Of a stretch of 64,000 nucleotides of DNA, positions 18,072-27,866 are shown in pieces. Position 1 is the first letter of the stretch; each line of letters begins with the position of its first letter. This DNA is from Pseudarthrobacter defluvii (GTDB taxonomy: Bacteria > Actinomycetota > Actinomycetes > Actinomycetales > Micrococcaceae): assembly GCF_030323865.1 (NCBI RefSeq), contig NZ_CP066362.1, positions 186,001-250,000 of the forward strand, written 5' to 3'. The notes beneath the pieces are model-generated. The model made no database searches and was not told the DNA's origin. It saw only the letters and a program-made list of their open reading frames with translations. A program made the translations under genes and the position numbers.

Positions 18072-19415
18072 TCAGACGCGCCGGTAGCGGAGGGCGTTGT
18101 CCACCACGCCAGCCTCGCCGAGGTCATCACCGCGGGCAAAACCGGCCCACAATGACCTCACCGCCCTGCCGGTCATGTCCACATCCTCCCAGCGGGCGTC
18201 GGCGATGAGCCCCACGCCGTCCCAGGTTTTCCGGTTTCCCAGCAGCAGGGGCAGGTCCACGGTGTGGGCGGCGCCGAAGATATTGCCGGGTGCGTGCCAG
18301 TCCAGGACGTAGCGGTGCACTTGTCCGCCTGCCTTGGCGTGCCGGCGGGCGAAGCGACGGGTGGCCCGCCCGTACACGGTTTCGGTGACCACCCAGTCGA
18401 TGGCGCGCACGGCAGCACGGCCCACCAGTGGAACCGCGGCGAGGCGCATCAGGCGCGGGCTGCGGGGGAGGAACAGCCGGGCCTCCTCGGAGGTATGCCC
18501 GATCAGCACCTCGATGGCAGGGGAAGTCCGGTTCCAGGCAGCCTCGATGCCGGATTCCCCGGGGAGCGGATCGTGCCCGTACTGAGTGCCGAACGGCATG
18601 GCCGCCAACATCCCGAACTTCTTGGCCACCTGCGTCACCTGGGTTTCGAGCGCCACCACGTCCATGGCAGGGGTCTGTTCCGTGACGCCGTCCGCGGCAA
18701 TCCCCATGGCGTGGTTCATCTTCGCCCGCCCTCTGGTGATGCCCAGCGGGGCGCTTTGGATGATGGCGCGCTGGAAGAGTGCGGGCGCCTCAGGCGTGGC
18801 CATCAGGTGGGCGATCGCGTCGCCGCCGGCGGACTGGCCGAAAGCCGTGACCTGGCGTGGGTTCCCGCCGAATGCCCCGATGTTCCGTTGCACCCAGCGG
18901 AACGCCTCAAGCTGGTCCAGGAGCCCCAGGTTGCCGGGACGCCCGGCAGGCGTCGCCAGGAAGCCGAACAAACCCAGGCGGTACGTCACGGAGACCACGA
19001 TGATGCGGTTCTCGGCCACCAGCCGGGCGGGGTCGAAGATCGCCAGGTCGCCCGACCCCGTGGTGTAGGAGCCGCCGTGGATCCAGACCATGACGGGCAG
19101 CTTCTCGTCCGGAGCGAGATCGCCGGGCATGGTGATGGAAAGGTTTTGGCAGTCCTCGCTGCCGGGCAGCTCACCGTATTTGGTGCCCAGGACGGCGTCG
19201 AGGAACGGGACCGGTGCCTGGGGGCACGCCGGGGAGAGCGACGTTGCCGCAAACTCGGCGGTCCAGTCCGGGACCGGTGCCGGCGGCTGGAACCGCCCGG
19301 CCCTGGCATAGGGGATGCCGGTGGCGCGGATGACGTCGCCGTCGCGCCATCCACTGACGGGCCCGCAGGGCGGGTGGAACAAAAGCTGGGAGGTCAACGC
19401 TGGCTCGGAACTCAC
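18072..19415 (-). CDS. carboxylesterase / lipase family (type B) protein
   Basis: 447 residues from a GTG with GGTGGGG upstream; a longer open frame to 19514 runs into a terminator hairpin and is not used. This is a type-B carboxylesterase: SEDCQNLSI near residue 86-94, oxyanion-hole HGGS (113-116), nucleophile elbow GQSAGG with Ser195, and a C-terminal region with VHRYVLDWHAP and AAHTVDLPLL where the His would lie. No signal peptide is seen, so it is probably cytosolic. Substrates of relatives include p-nitrobenzyl esters, carbamates and short-chain esters. It is in a unit with the DUF429 gene. Confidence 0.88.
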   Translation of the reverse strand: MSSEPALTSQLLFHPPCGPVSGWRDGDVIRATGIPYARAGRFQPPAPVPDWTAEFAATSLSPACPQAPVPFLDAVLGTKYGELPGSEDCQNLSITMPGDLAPDEKLPVMVWIHGGSYTTGSGDLAIFDPARLVAENRIIVVSVTYRLGLFGFLATPAGRPGNLGLLDQLEAFRWVQRNIGAFGGNPRQVTAFGQSAGGDAIAHLMATPEAPALFQRAIIQSAPLGITRGRAKMNHAMGIAADGVTEQTPAMDVVALETQVTQVAKKFGMLAAMPFGTQYGHDPLPGESGIEAAWNRTSPAIEVLIGHTSEEARLFLPRSPRLMRLAAVPLVGRAAVRAIDWVVTETVYGRATRRFARRHAKAGGQVHRYVLDWHAPGNIFGAAHTVDLPLLLGNRKTWDGVGLIADARWEDVDMTGRAVRSLWAGFARGDDLGEAGVVDNALRYRRV

Positions 19416-19446
19416 AGCCCCACCATGCCATAAGTTCCTGAAACAA

Positions 19447-19490
19447 CGACGGCGGGTGGCCGGCTTCGAAAAGCCAGGCACCCGCCGTCG
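19447..19490 (-). terminator. hairpin downstream of ppa
   Basis: CGACGGCGGGTG (19447-19458) pairs with CACCCGCCGTCG (19479-19490). An inner GGCTT-CGAA-AAGCC stem-loop stacks inside. On the minus strand it is followed by TTGTTTC. It lies beyond the tandem repeats that follow ppa and just before the esterase start. Confidence 0.65.
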
Positions 19491-19508
19491 GACTGGTGTG
19501 AAGGGTAA

Positions 19509-19624
19509 GCCCACGCCGTCAGGGTTCCCTGACCGGGCGAAGCGAGGTTAGGGCCTCGGTGGGTGGGCCCACGCCGTCAGGGTTCCCTGACCGAGCGAAG
19601 CGAGGTTAGGGCCTAGGTGGGTGG
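19509..19624. repeat. 58-bp tandem repeat, two copies
   Basis: Two adjacent 58-bp units (19509-19566, 19567-19624) differ at only two positions. Each contains GTCAGGG-TT-CCCTGAC, a perfect inverted repeat. Each also has an overlapping second stem, CCCTGACC with GGTTAGGG around GAGCGAAGCGA. The repeat starts 3 bp after the ppa stop, so it is part of the ppa 3' untranslated region. Confidence 0.85.
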
Positions 19625-19626
19625 GG

Positions 19627-20115
19627 TCAGTGTCCGGTGGGCACGTAGCGCTTGATGGATGCTTCCAGCTCGGCTTCGGCGGCCGCGCGGTCGCCCCAGC
19701 CCTCGGCCTTGACCCACTTGCCGGGCTCCAGGTCCTTGTAGCGGGTGAAGAAGTGCTCGATTTCCTTGATCAGGAACTCGTTGACGTCGCTGACTTCCTG
19801 GATGTGGTCAAAGCGGGCATCCACGGGGACGCAGAGGATCTTGGCATCTCCGCCGCCGTCGTCGGTCATGTTGAAGACGCCGATGGGGCGCGACTCAACG
19901 ATGACGCCGGGGTGCAGGTCGAAGTCCTGCAGAAGCACCAATGCGTCCAGCGGGTCGCCGTCCTCGCCGAGGGTGTTCTCGAAGTACCCGTAGTGCGTGG
20001 GGTACTGCATGGAGGTGAAGAGGACGCGGTCCAGGCGGACGCGGCCGGTCTCGTGGTCAACTTCGTACTTGACGCGTGATCCCTTGGGGATCTCGATGGT
20101 CACGTCGTGCTTCAT
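19627..20115 (-). CDS. ppa: inorganic pyrophosphatase (family I)
   Basis: 162 residues. Family I soluble pyrophosphatase hydrolyses pyrophosphate from biosynthetic reactions. Conserved points: [17 protein letters not shown] (9-25), [32 protein letters not shown] with the metal-binding DGDPLD at 52-57, [13 protein letters not shown], and [17 protein letters not shown] is set by GAGGAGC seven bases upstream. It diverges from dacB, as in mycobacteria, and is followed by a structured tandem repeat and a terminator. Confidence 0.97.
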   Translation of the reverse strand: MKHDVTIEIPKGSRVKYEVDHETGRVRLDRVLFTSMQYPTHYGYFENTLGEDGDPLDALVLLQDFDLHPGVIVESRPIGVFNMTDDGGGDAKILCVPVDARFDHIQEVSDVNEFLIKEIEHFFTRYKDLEPGKWVKAEGWGDRAAAEAELEASIKRYVPTGH

Positions 20116-20271
20116 GGGAATGCTCCTCGGCAATTGCAGGGGGTGCGCGGCACACTTGACGGGCCCACAAAAAAGAGTGTCGGTGCCGCCGACTACAATT
20201 GAGGATATAGCGAGAGGCCCTGGAATCAGGAACTTGTGGGGAAATTTCAGGACTTGAGGACCAGCACCAGC

Positions 20272-21768
20272 ATGACCAAAACAACCGGCGGGGAACCGTT
20301 GCGCGCCCGTCGGTCCAGCCGGCGGGAAAGCCCGGGCCAAAGTCCGGGCAAGCCCTGGCCGCTGGCCCTCGCTGCCTTGATCCTGATCGTCCTTGCCATC
20401 CCGGGGGTCCTGTTGGTGGCCCCCGGGTTCAGAGGCCCTGAGGCTCCCGCACCCGTCCCGGCGCCGCCTGCGTGGCAGCAACCGCCCGCCACGCTTTCCG
20501 CTGCGCAGGTGCTTGCCCCGCTCCAGCCCTCGGCTCCGGTCCCCGCGCAGCCGGCGGTGACAGCCCAGGTGGACCCGGTGTTAAAGGGCGACGGCGGCGG
20601 TACTTTCACGGGCATGGTGCAGGACGCGCTCACGGGCCAGGTGCTCTTTGACCGGGGCGGCGCGGACGGCCGGGTGCCGGCGTCGAACCTTAAGCTGCTG
20701 ACGGCGCTCGCCGCGCTGCGCACCCTGGGGCCCGATCACCGCTTCACCACGAAGGTGATTCAAGGCCCTGCCCCGGGCCAGGTGGTGCTGGTGGGCGGCG
20801 GCGACGTCCTGCTGGGCGCCGGGGAGTCGCAGCCGGAGCAGGTGATGGGCCACGCGGGCCTCGCCACGCTTGCCGCAGCCACCGTGCAGGCGCTGCAGGC
20901 CGCCGGCACAACCGGGGAAATCACGGTGCTGGTGGATGATTCCCTCTTTACAGGTCCCGCACTGAACCCCAACTGGCAGTCCGGTGACGTGGAAGCCGGG
21001 GAAATCGCCCCGCTGTACCCGCTGGCCCTGAACTCCGCGCGCTTCGATCCCGCCGTCACCACCGGCCCCCGCCCGCAGGACTCCGCCCTGGCTGCAACCC
21101 AGGAATTCGCGGCCCTGCTCCGCGCGGCAGGTGCCGGTGCGGGACTGACCGTGGCGGCCGGCGTCGAACGTTCACCGGGAGCGTCCCAAGCCAACGCCGC
21201 ACTCCTCGCCGCCGCCGACTCCGCCACAGTGGCGGAGCAAGTGAACCTCATGCTGCAGGTCTCGGACAACTACCTGGCCGAAACCATGGGGCGCATGGCA
21301 GCGGTGGCAAACGGGCGGCCGGGCAGCAATGACGGCGCTACCGCGGCGGTTGCTGCCGAAGCCGGGGCCGCTGGCTTGTCCTCGGACACCATGAAACTGG
21401 TGGATGTCTGCGGCCTGGCCATGGGCAACCAGGTTTCCGCCCGCCAGTTCACGGACGTGGTCCGGGCCATTACCACCGGTGCCGATACCAGGCTTCGTGC
21501 CGTTCTGGACGGCTTCCCGGTGGGTGGCTTGTCCGGCACGTTGGACATGCGGTACGGAGACGCCACCACCTCCGGCGGCGCCGGGCTGGTGCGCGCCAAG
21601 ACGGGGACCTTGAACACGGTGCTGGCGCTGAGCGGCTATGTGGTGGACGCCGACGGCAGGCTCCTGGTGTTCTCGTTCCTCGGCAACGGCCTGACGCCGG
21701 GGGCGGCCGGCAACAAGGAAGCGCTGGACAGGGCGGCCACGGCGCTTGCAGGCTGCGGCTGCCGCTAG
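20272..21768 (+). CDS. dacB: D-alanyl-D-alanine carboxypeptidase/endopeptidase (PBP4, DacB)
   Basis: About 498 residues from [10 protein letters not shown]; a GTG at 20236 (with AGGA four bases upstream) would add 12. A basic N-terminus is followed by one membrane helix (about 29-52) and a Pro/Ala-rich spacer, so the enzyme acts outside the membrane on peptidoglycan. Penicillin-binding motifs of the S13 family are present: SNLK (Ser138-Lys141), SDN in [13 protein letters not shown], and KTG in RAKTGTLNT. It trims stem-peptide D-Ala or opens cross-links. The gene order ppa / dacB / DUF2342 / tilS / hpt is conserved in actinobacteria. Confidence 0.92.
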   Translation: MTKTTGGEPLRARRSSRRESPGQSPGKPWPLALAALILIVLAIPGVLLVAPGFRGPEAPAPVPAPPAWQQPPATLSAAQVLAPLQPSAPVPAQPAVTAQVDPVLKGDGGGTFTGMVQDALTGQVLFDRGGADGRVPASNLKLLTALAALRTLGPDHRFTTKVIQGPAPGQVVLVGGGDVLLGAGESQPEQVMGHAGLATLAAATVQALQAAGTTGEITVLVDDSLFTGPALNPNWQSGDVEAGEIAPLYPLALNSARFDPAVTTGPRPQDSALAATQEFAALLRAAGAGAGLTVAAGVERSPGASQANAALLAAADSATVAEQVNLMLQVSDNYLAETMGRMAAVANGRPGSNDGATAAVAAEAGAAGLSSDTMKLVDVCGLAMGNQVSARQFTDVVRAITTGADTRLRAVLDGFPVGGLSGTLDMRYGDATTSGGAGLVRAKTGTLNTVLALSGYVVDADGRLLVFSFLGNGLTPGAAGNKEALDRAATALAGCGCR

Positions 21769-21779
21769 TACCGCTGCCG

Positions 21780-21890
21780 CTACTGCGGCTGGACTCCCAG
21801 GAAAGCAGCCATCACGACGGCGGCAAGCACCGATGCCCAGCCCTTGCGCGGGCCTGCGGTCAGGGGAGGAACAGGGCGGTAGGGAATCAT
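21780..21890 (-). CDS. 36-residue putative membrane miniprotein
   Basis: Short ORF in the 265-bp gap between dacB and the metalloprotease gene. ATG (21888-21890) follows GAAGGAGG six bases upstream, an excellent ribosome site. The peptide starts MIPYRPVPPLTAGPRKGW and ends in a hydrophobic stretch (ASVLAAVVMAAFLGV) before PQ and TAG. That is a positive-inside single-helix layout. It ends 11 bp from the dacB stop, convergently. No homologue is recognised. Confidence 0.5.
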   Translation of the reverse strand: MIPYRPVPPLTAGPRKGWASVLAAVVMAAFLGVQPQ

Positions 21891-22033
21891 GGCGGCCTCC
21901 TTCGGGGCGGAATCTTCCTGTGCTTCCAGCTCGGCTGGCCTGGCTGGGGCAGCGCTTTCGGCCTCCTGTGCAGCGGCTGTGGAAGTTCGCCGGTGAGCGA
22001 ACTTAAGGACGATCCCCAGCCTGCTGTGTTCTG

Positions 22034-23218
22034 ATGGGACTCATGGAGTCCACTGCGCGCGAGTCCGCATCGACGTTGTCCTCAGCAGCCCAGTCCAACG
22101 GGGCCCAATCCAATGGGGTCCACCCCGACCAGGCGCAGGCCCTGATCAACTGGGACCTCGCTGCTTCCACCGCGGCACGGCTGGCTCCGGCCGGCCCCGT
22201 GCTTGACGAAAAGGCCATCGGCGAGGCGGTGGACAGCCTGCGCCGTCTTGCGGACGCCTCTGTGCCGCACGTCCATGAAATCACCGGGCTGGAAGCGGCA
22301 CGCGACCTCCGCGACTCGTCGGTGCTGGTAGTGGACCGGGCATCGTGGGCCAAGGCCAACACCCAGAGCTTCGCAGTGATGCTCAAGCCTGCCATGCAGA
22401 AGATGCTGGACAGCCGGCGCGGGTCCCTGAGCCCCTCTGCGGCCAGCGTCAGTGGTGCCATCACCGGCAGCCAGCTGGGCGCCGTCCTGGCCTTCCTGTC
22501 CAGCAAGGTCCTGGGCCAGTACGACCCCTTCGCGGCACTGGCCGAGAACTCCACGGCTCCCGCCGGCGGCCGGCTCCTGCTGGTGGCGCCGAATATCGTC
22601 TCGGTGGAACGCGAGCTCAACGTCACGCCGGAGGATTTCCGGCTCTGGGTATGCCTGCACGAGCAAACCCACCGCGTCCAGTTTGCGGCCGCCCCCTGGC
22701 TGCGCCACCACATGCTGGAGCAAATCGACAACCTCAGCGGCCACCTCCTGGGCAACGTCGACTCCCTGATGGAGCGCGCGTCCGCTGCCGCCCGTTCCCT
22801 GAAGGACCGCTCAGCCACCGGGGACGCGCCGCGCCGCGGCGCCATCCTGGACCTGCTGCAGGACCCGGAGGAAAAGGCCGCCATTTCGCACCTCACCGCC
22901 GTGATGAGCCTGCTCGAAGGCCACGCGAACGTGGTGATGGATGCCGTGGACGCCAGCATCGTTCCCTCCGTTAAAACCATCCGGCAGCGCTTCAACGACC
23001 GCGGCAAGGACCGCGGCGTGGTGGAGAAGTTCATCCGCAGCCTCCTGGGCCTGGACGCCAAGATGCGCCAGTACTCCGACGGCGCGCGGTTTGTCCGCGC
23101 CGTGGTGGATGTGGCAGGCATGGACGGGTTCAACAAGGTCTGGGAGTCGGCAGACCACCTGCCCACCGAGCCAGAGATCCACGACGCCAAGCTGTGGCTT
23201 GAGCGGATGGGCCTCTGA
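22034..23218 (+). CDS. zinc-dependent metalloprotease, DUF2342 / coenzyme F420 biosynthesis-associated family
   Basis: 394 residues. The zinc motif HEQTH (209-213) sits in a helix (LWVCLHEQTHRVQFAA), and a second acidic cluster (LTAVMSLLEGHANVVMD) about 80 residues later probably supplies the third ligand. This matches the actinobacterial DUF2342 family, related to mycobacterial Rv3626c in the same gene neighbourhood. No signal peptide is seen. Family members are annotated as zincin-like or F420-associated, but substrate and role are unproven. The start is uncertain: ATG 22034 or ATG three codons later, both without a strong ribosome site. Confidence 0.85.
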   Translation: MGLMESTARESASTLSSAAQSNGAQSNGVHPDQAQALINWDLAASTAARLAPAGPVLDEKAIGEAVDSLRRLADASVPHVHEITGLEAARDLRDSSVLVVDRASWAKANTQSFAVMLKPAMQKMLDSRRGSLSPSAASVSGAITGSQLGAVLAFLSSKVLGQYDPFAALAENSTAPAGGRLLLVAPNIVSVERELNVTPEDFRLWVCLHEQTHRVQFAAAPWLRHHMLEQIDNLSGHLLGNVDSLMERASAAARSLKDRSATGDAPRRGAILDLLQDPEEKAAISHLTAVMSLLEGHANVVMDAVDASIVPSVKTIRQRFNDRGKDRGVVEKFIRSLLGLDAKMRQYSDGARFVRAVVDVAGMDGFNKVWESADHLPTEPEIHDAKLWLERMGL

Positions 23219-24376
23219 TTGCCTGACGCCCAGTTGCCCGAAGGCGCGCCTGCCGCCGTTCACAGCGGACGACGCCGGCCCGGGAGGCTTGCGCCCGTCG
23301 TCGGCACGGCGCGCAAAATGCTGCAGAACGCCCTGGCGGACGCAGGTTACCCCCGCCACGTCATGGTGGCCTGCAGCGGCGGGCCGGACTCCCTGGCGCT
23401 CGCCGCCGTCGCATCCTACTTCGCCCGCCGCGGCCACGTGGACGGGCACCCTGTGACCGTGGGCGCCGCGGTGGTGGACCACCAGCTGCAGGACGGATCG
23501 GCTGCCATTGCCGCCCGCACCGCCAAGACATTGCAGGAGCTTGGCCTCTCACCGGTGGAAGTCCGGACCGTCACCGTGGCCGGCGCCGGCATGGGACCGG
23601 AAGCAGCTGCCAGGGAGGCCCGGCACGCGGCCCTCGAAGCCGCCGCCACGGAACAAGGCGCGGAAGCAGTCCTGCTGGGCCACACCCTCGACGACCAGGC
23701 CGAACAGGTGCTGCTGGGCCTGGCCCGCGGCTCCGGGACCCGCTCGCTCGCCGGCATGCGCCCAACCCGAGGCAAACTGCTTCGTCCTTTCCTGGGGCTC
23801 CGCCGGGCAGACACGGAGGAGATCTGCGCGGTGGAGGAGCTGGACCCCTGGCACGACCCCACCAACGCCGATCCCGCCTTTGCGAGGTCGCGGACCCGCG
23901 TGGAGGTCCTCCCCCACCTTGAGGAAAAACTCGGCCCCGGCGTGGCCGAATCGCTGGCCCGGACCGCCGCCATCCTGCAGCTGGACGCTGACTACCTGGA
24001 GGATGTGGCGGAAAGCACCTTCGCATCGCTCGTGGAGCGGGACGACGGCGGGCTGAGCCTGCCGGAGGAGGCGCTGCGCGCCTTGGCCCCGGCCATCCGG
24101 TTCCGGGTGATCGCCAAGGCAGCGGCCGACGTCGGCGGGCAGCAGCCCAGCTACCAGCGCCTTTTGGCGGCGGAAGCGCTGCTGCGGCGGCAGGGTTCGG
24201 CCGGTCCTGTGGAGCTTCCCGGCGGCGTAAGTGCATACCGGTTGTCGCTGGCGCAGCTGGAGGAATCGAAAGGCAATCCCGGGCCGGCTGCCATCGGGGG
24301 CGGCTCTTCTGTTCCCCGCGAACGGGCGCGCTGTGGGAAGCTAGTATTCCGGCCTCAAAAACCGCCCGCAAAATAG
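23219..24376 (+). CDS. tilS: tRNA(Ile)-lysidine synthetase
   Basis: 385 residues if started at the TTG that directly follows the metalloprotease stop (TGATTG); the only other candidate, ATG 23318, would cut close to the conserved core. The N-terminal PP-loop ATPase has SGGPDS (53-58), LGHTLDDQAEQVLLGLARGSG, and LRPFLGLRRADTEE. The C-terminal part is the TilS substrate-binding region. The enzyme joins lysine to C34 of the CAU-anticodon tRNA-Ile so that it reads AUA, an essential step. It is followed by hpt, the classical tilS-hpt-ftsH arrangement. Confidence 0.93.
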   Translation: MPDAQLPEGAPAAVHSGRRRPGRLAPVVGTARKMLQNALADAGYPRHVMVACSGGPDSLALAAVASYFARRGHVDGHPVTVGAAVVDHQLQDGSAAIAARTAKTLQELGLSPVEVRTVTVAGAGMGPEAAAREARHAALEAAATEQGAEAVLLGHTLDDQAEQVLLGLARGSGTRSLAGMRPTRGKLLRPFLGLRRADTEEICAVEELDPWHDPTNADPAFARSRTRVEVLPHLEEKLGPGVAESLARTAAILQLDADYLEDVAESTFASLVERDDGGLSLPEEALRALAPAIRFRVIAKAAADVGGQQPSYQRLLAAEALLRRQGSAGPVELPGGVSAYRLSLAQLEESKGNPGPAAIGGGSSVPRERARCGKLVFRPQKPPAK

Positions 24377-24406
24377 TCGCACCCCGCATCTAAACAGGAG
24401 CCATTG

Positions 24407-24958
24407 GTGGATTCAAACGACGTCCAGGCAGACCTCAAGCACGTTCTCTACTCCAGGGAGCAGATCCAGCAGCGGATCACCGAACTCGCCGCGCAGATCG
24501 ACAAGGACTACGAAGGCCGCGAGATCCTCATTGTGGGCGTCCTCAAGGGCGCTGTCATGGTTATGGCGGACCTTGCCCGGGCACTGCACAGCCACATCTC
24601 CATGGACTGGATGGCCGTGTCCTCCTACGGTTCGGGAACCCAGTCCTCCGGTGTGGTGCGCATCCTGAAGGACCTGGACACGGACCTCATGGGCAAGGAC
24701 GTGCTGATCGTCGAGGACATCATCGATTCCGGCCTCACCCTGTCCTGGCTCAAGACCAACCTGGAATCCCGCGGGACCGCCTCGGTGGAAATCTGCACTG
24801 CGTTCCGCAAGCCCACCGCCGCCAAGGTGGAGATCGACGTCAAGTACGTCGGCTACGACATCCCCAACGAGTTCGTGGTGGGCTACGGCCTGGACTATGC
24901 CGAGAAGTACCGCAACCTGGACTTCGTCGGAACCCTGGCACCGCACGTCTACGAGTAA
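24407..24958 (+). CDS. hpt: hypoxanthine phosphoribosyltransferase
   Basis: 183 residues from GTG, with AGGAG six bases before it; the TTG one codon upstream is not needed. The PRPP-binding loop VEDIIDSGLT lies at 102-111, VGVLKGA (43-49) forms the first phosphate loop, and SSYGSGTQSSG is the flexible active-site loop. It salvages hypoxanthine or guanine to IMP/GMP using PRPP. It stands between tilS and ftsH, with 185 bp before ftsH that probably hold a separate promoter. Confidence 0.96.
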   Translation: MDSNDVQADLKHVLYSREQIQQRITELAAQIDKDYEGREILIVGVLKGAVMVMADLARALHSHISMDWMAVSSYGSGTQSSGVVRILKDLDTDLMGKDVLIVEDIIDSGLTLSWLKTNLESRGTASVEICTAFRKPTAAKVEIDVKYVGYDIPNEFVVGYGLDYAEKYRNLDFVGTLAPHVYE

Positions 24959-25142
24959 CCCCAGGCCCTTCCAACGCATTCGGTGCGCTGTCTGTCCCGC
25001 TACGCCCACAGGGAACTTTTGCTTTTCGCTATGCGTGATGTACTCCGGACGGTGTATAGCTAGAAGCTGACGCAGCACCATCACGTGCGCAGAGTACTCG
25101 CCGTGAAGCACTACCGGAAGGACGGGGCCAGCCCCCGAACAG

Positions 25143-27203
25143 ATGAAAGCTAAGAACTTCTTCAAAGGCCCGGGCATCTGGATCGTCATTGTGGTCGGTC
25201 TGCTCCTCGTGGCTTTTGCAACGCTCGCCCCCGGCGGTGCGGCCCGGATCGACACTGACAAGGGCCTGGAACTGCTCTCCAGCAACAAGGTGGAGCAGGC
25301 CAAGATCTTCGACGGTGAGAACCGCGTTGACCTCACACTGAAGGACGACCTGCAGCTGGACGGGCAGGACAAGGGCAAGAGCGTCCAGTTCTTCTTCGTG
25401 GATGCCCGTGCCCAGGACGTGGTGAAGGCTGTCACCGACGCCAAGCCCGCCCAGGGCTTCACCGACCAGCCAATCGAGAGCAACTGGTTCTCCGGCCTGC
25501 TCTCCCTGCTGATCCCGGTCATCCTGCTGGGCGCCCTCTTCTGGTTCCTGATGACCCGCATGCAGGGCGGCGGCTCCAAGATCATGCAGTTCGGCAAGTC
25601 CAAGGCCAAGATGGTCAGCAAGGACATGCCGCAGGTGACCTTCGCTGATGTCGCAGGTTCCGACGAAGCCGTGGAGGAACTGCAGGAAATCAAGGAATTC
25701 CTGCAGGAACCGGCCAAGTTCCAGGCCGTCGGCGCCAAGATCCCCAAGGGCGTGCTGCTCTACGGCCCTCCGGGCACCGGTAAGACGCTGCTGGCCCGCG
25801 CTGTCGCCGGTGAAGCCGGCGTGCCCTTCTTCTCCATCTCGGGCTCGGACTTCGTGGAAATGTTCGTCGGCGTGGGTGCGTCCCGCGTCCGCGACCTCTT
25901 CGAGCAGGCCAAGGCCAATTCGCCGGCCATCATCTTCGTGGACGAAATCGATGCTGTTGGCCGCCACCGCGGCGCCGGCATCGGCGGTGGCAACGACGAA
26001 CGCGAGCAGACCCTCAACCAGCTGCTGGTGGAGATGGACGGCTTCGACGTCAAGACCAACGTAATCCTGATCGCCGCCACCAACCGGCCCGACGTCCTGG
26101 ACCCCGCGCTGCTGCGCCCCGGCCGTTTCGACCGCCAGGTCTCGGTGGAAGCGCCGGACCTGATCGGACGCGACCAGATCCTGCAGGTGCACGCCAAGGG
26201 CAAGCCGATGGCGCCCGGCGTCGACCTGAAGGCTGTGGCCAAGAAGACGCCCGGCTACACCGGTGCGGACCTCGCCAACGTCCTGAACGAAGCAGCGCTG
26301 CTCACCGCCCGCTCCAACGCCAACCTGATCGATGACCGCGCGCTGGACGAAGCGATCGACCGTGTCATGGCCGGGCCGCAGAAGCGCAGCCGCGTCATGA
26401 AGGAACACGAGCGCAAGATCACCGCGTACCACGAAGGCGGCCACGCCCTGGTGGCGGCGGCCCTGCGGAACTCGGCTCCGGTCACCAAGATCACCATCCT
26501 TCCCCGCGGCCGTGCACTGGGCTACACCATGGTGGTCCCGGAAAACGACAAGTACTCCGTCACCCGCAACGAACTCCTGGACCAGATGGCCTACGCCATG
26601 GGCGGCCGGGTGGCCGAGGAGATCGTCTTCCACGACCCGTCCACCGGTGCCTCGAACGACATCGAGAAGGCCACCGGCACCGCGCGCAAGATGGTCACCG
26701 AGTACGGCATGAGCGAACGCGTCGGCGCGGTCCGCCTGGGCCAGGGCGGCGGCGAGCCCTTCCTGGGCCGCGACGCCGGGCACGAGCGCAATTACTCGGA
26801 CCAGATCGCCTACGTGGTCGATGAGGAAGTGCGCCGCCTGATTGAGCAGGCACACGATGAGGCCTACGAAATCCTCACCGAGAACCGCGACATCCTGGAC
26901 CTGCTGGCCCTTGAGCTGCTGGAGCGGGAAACCCTCAACCAGGCCGAAATTGCCGACATCTTCCGCGATGTGCGCAAGCGCGACTTCCGCGAGGTGTGGC
27001 TCTCCAAGGAAACCCGCCCCGTCCTGGCCGGACCGGTGGAGACCCGCCAGGAGCGTGCCGAGCGTGAAGCGCAGGAAGAAGCGAAGAAGGCCCGGCTGGA
27101 CGAGCCGCTGGACGCCCAGCCCCCGCACCCCCAGGGCGTGCCGGAGGATGCACCCTTCAAGGGCGGAGTCACCGACTCGGGGCCTGACACCCTTCGCGGC
27201 TAA
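25143..27203 (+). CDS. ftsH: ATP-dependent zinc metalloprotease FtsH
   Basis: 686 residues. Two membrane helices (11-30 and 117-137) enclose a small external domain. The AAA+ module has Walker A GPPGTGKT (208-215), Walker B IIFVDEID and the RPGRFDRQ second region of homology. The M41 protease carries HEGGH (430-434). The tail after about 630 is charged, typical of actinobacteria. FtsH degrades membrane and short-lived cytosolic proteins. It heads the run ftsH-folE-folP-folB-folK, with folE starting 9 bp after its stop. Confidence 0.97.
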   Translation: MKAKNFFKGPGIWIVIVVGLLLVAFATLAPGGAARIDTDKGLELLSSNKVEQAKIFDGENRVDLTLKDDLQLDGQDKGKSVQFFFVDARAQDVVKAVTDAKPAQGFTDQPIESNWFSGLLSLLIPVILLGALFWFLMTRMQGGGSKIMQFGKSKAKMVSKDMPQVTFADVAGSDEAVEELQEIKEFLQEPAKFQAVGAKIPKGVLLYGPPGTGKTLLARAVAGEAGVPFFSISGSDFVEMFVGVGASRVRDLFEQAKANSPAIIFVDEIDAVGRHRGAGIGGGNDEREQTLNQLLVEMDGFDVKTNVILIAATNRPDVLDPALLRPGRFDRQVSVEAPDLIGRDQILQVHAKGKPMAPGVDLKAVAKKTPGYTGADLANVLNEAALLTARSNANLIDDRALDEAIDRVMAGPQKRSRVMKEHERKITAYHEGGHALVAAALRNSAPVTKITILPRGRALGYTMVVPENDKYSVTRNELLDQMAYAMGGRVAEEIVFHDPSTGASNDIEKATGTARKMVTEYGMSERVGAVRLGQGGGEPFLGRDAGHERNYSDQIAYVVDEEVRRLIEQAHDEAYEILTENRDILDLLALELLERETLNQAEIADIFRDVRKRDFREVWLSKETRPVLAGPVETRQERAEREAQEEAKKARLDEPLDAQPPHPQGVPEDAPFKGGVTDSGPDTLRG

Positions 27204-27212
27204 GCTTTCCCT

Positions 27213-27857
27213 GTGACTTCCTTCGACGACGACGACGTTTCCGCCTCCGCCGGATATCCGGCGGGGGACGGTTCCCACCACCCCACGAGCCACAAGGTGG
27301 ACCGGCCACGAATCGAGGCGGCCGTCCGAGAAATCCTCCTTGCCATCGGCGAGGACCCGGACCGCGGCGGCCTCCTGGACACACCCAAAAGGGTGGCCAA
27401 GGCGTACGCGGAGATGTTCGCCGGGCTGCACCACGATCCTGCGGAAATTCTTTCCACCACCTTTGACCTGGACCACGAGGAACTGGTCCTGGTCAAGGAC
27501 ATTCCCTTCTACTCCACCTGCGAGCACCACCTGGTGCCGTTCCACGGCGTGGCCCACGTTGGCTACATCCCGTCGCACGACGGAAGGGTCACAGGGCTGA
27601 GCAAGCTTGCCAGGGTGGTGGACATGTACGCCCGACGGCCGCAGGTGCAGGAGCGGCTCACTACTGAGATCGTCGAAGCGCTGGTCAGCCATCTCAAGCC
27701 CCGCGGCGCCATCGTCGTCGTTGAATGCGAGCACATGTGCATGTCGATGCGCGGCATCCGTAAGCCCGGAGCGAAGACCGTCACCAGTGCGGTCCGCGGG
27801 CAGCTTCATGACCCGGCCACCCGTGCCGAAGCCATGAGCCTCATCCTCGGAAGGTAA
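27213..27857 (+). CDS. folE: GTP cyclohydrolase I
   Basis: 214 residues from GTG. A variable, His/Asp-rich first 30 residues precede the conserved core. Zinc ligands are visible in CEHH (103-106) and in HMCMSMRGI; the catalytic region includes [11 protein letters not shown] and [22 protein letters not shown]. It converts GTP to 7,8-dihydroneopterin triphosphate, the first step of folate synthesis. It lies in the folate operon, 9 bp after ftsH and 9 bp before folP. Confidence 0.97.
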   Translation: MTSFDDDDVSASAGYPAGDGSHHPTSHKVDRPRIEAAVREILLAIGEDPDRGGLLDTPKRVAKAYAEMFAGLHHDPAEILSTTFDLDHEELVLVKDIPFYSTCEHHLVPFHGVAHVGYIPSHDGRVTGLSKLARVVDMYARRPQVQERLTTEIVEALVSHLKPRGAIVVVECEHMCMSMRGIRKPGAKTVTSAVRGQLHDPATRAEAMSLILGR

Positions 27858-27866
27858 CCACACACC

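Noticed and set aside
20156..20199. TTGACG and TACAAT as a dacB promoter
   Set aside because: The two hexamers are 32 bp apart, far from the 16-18 bp needed.
24413..25747. A 444-codon minus-strand frame opposite hpt and ftsH
   Set aside because: Shadow frame; no domain, and hpt is certain on the other strand.
25029..27863. A 944-codon minus-strand frame opposite ftsH and folE
   Set aside because: Its composition and lack of any motif mark it as a shadow of ftsH and folE; the plus-strand proteins are unmistakable.
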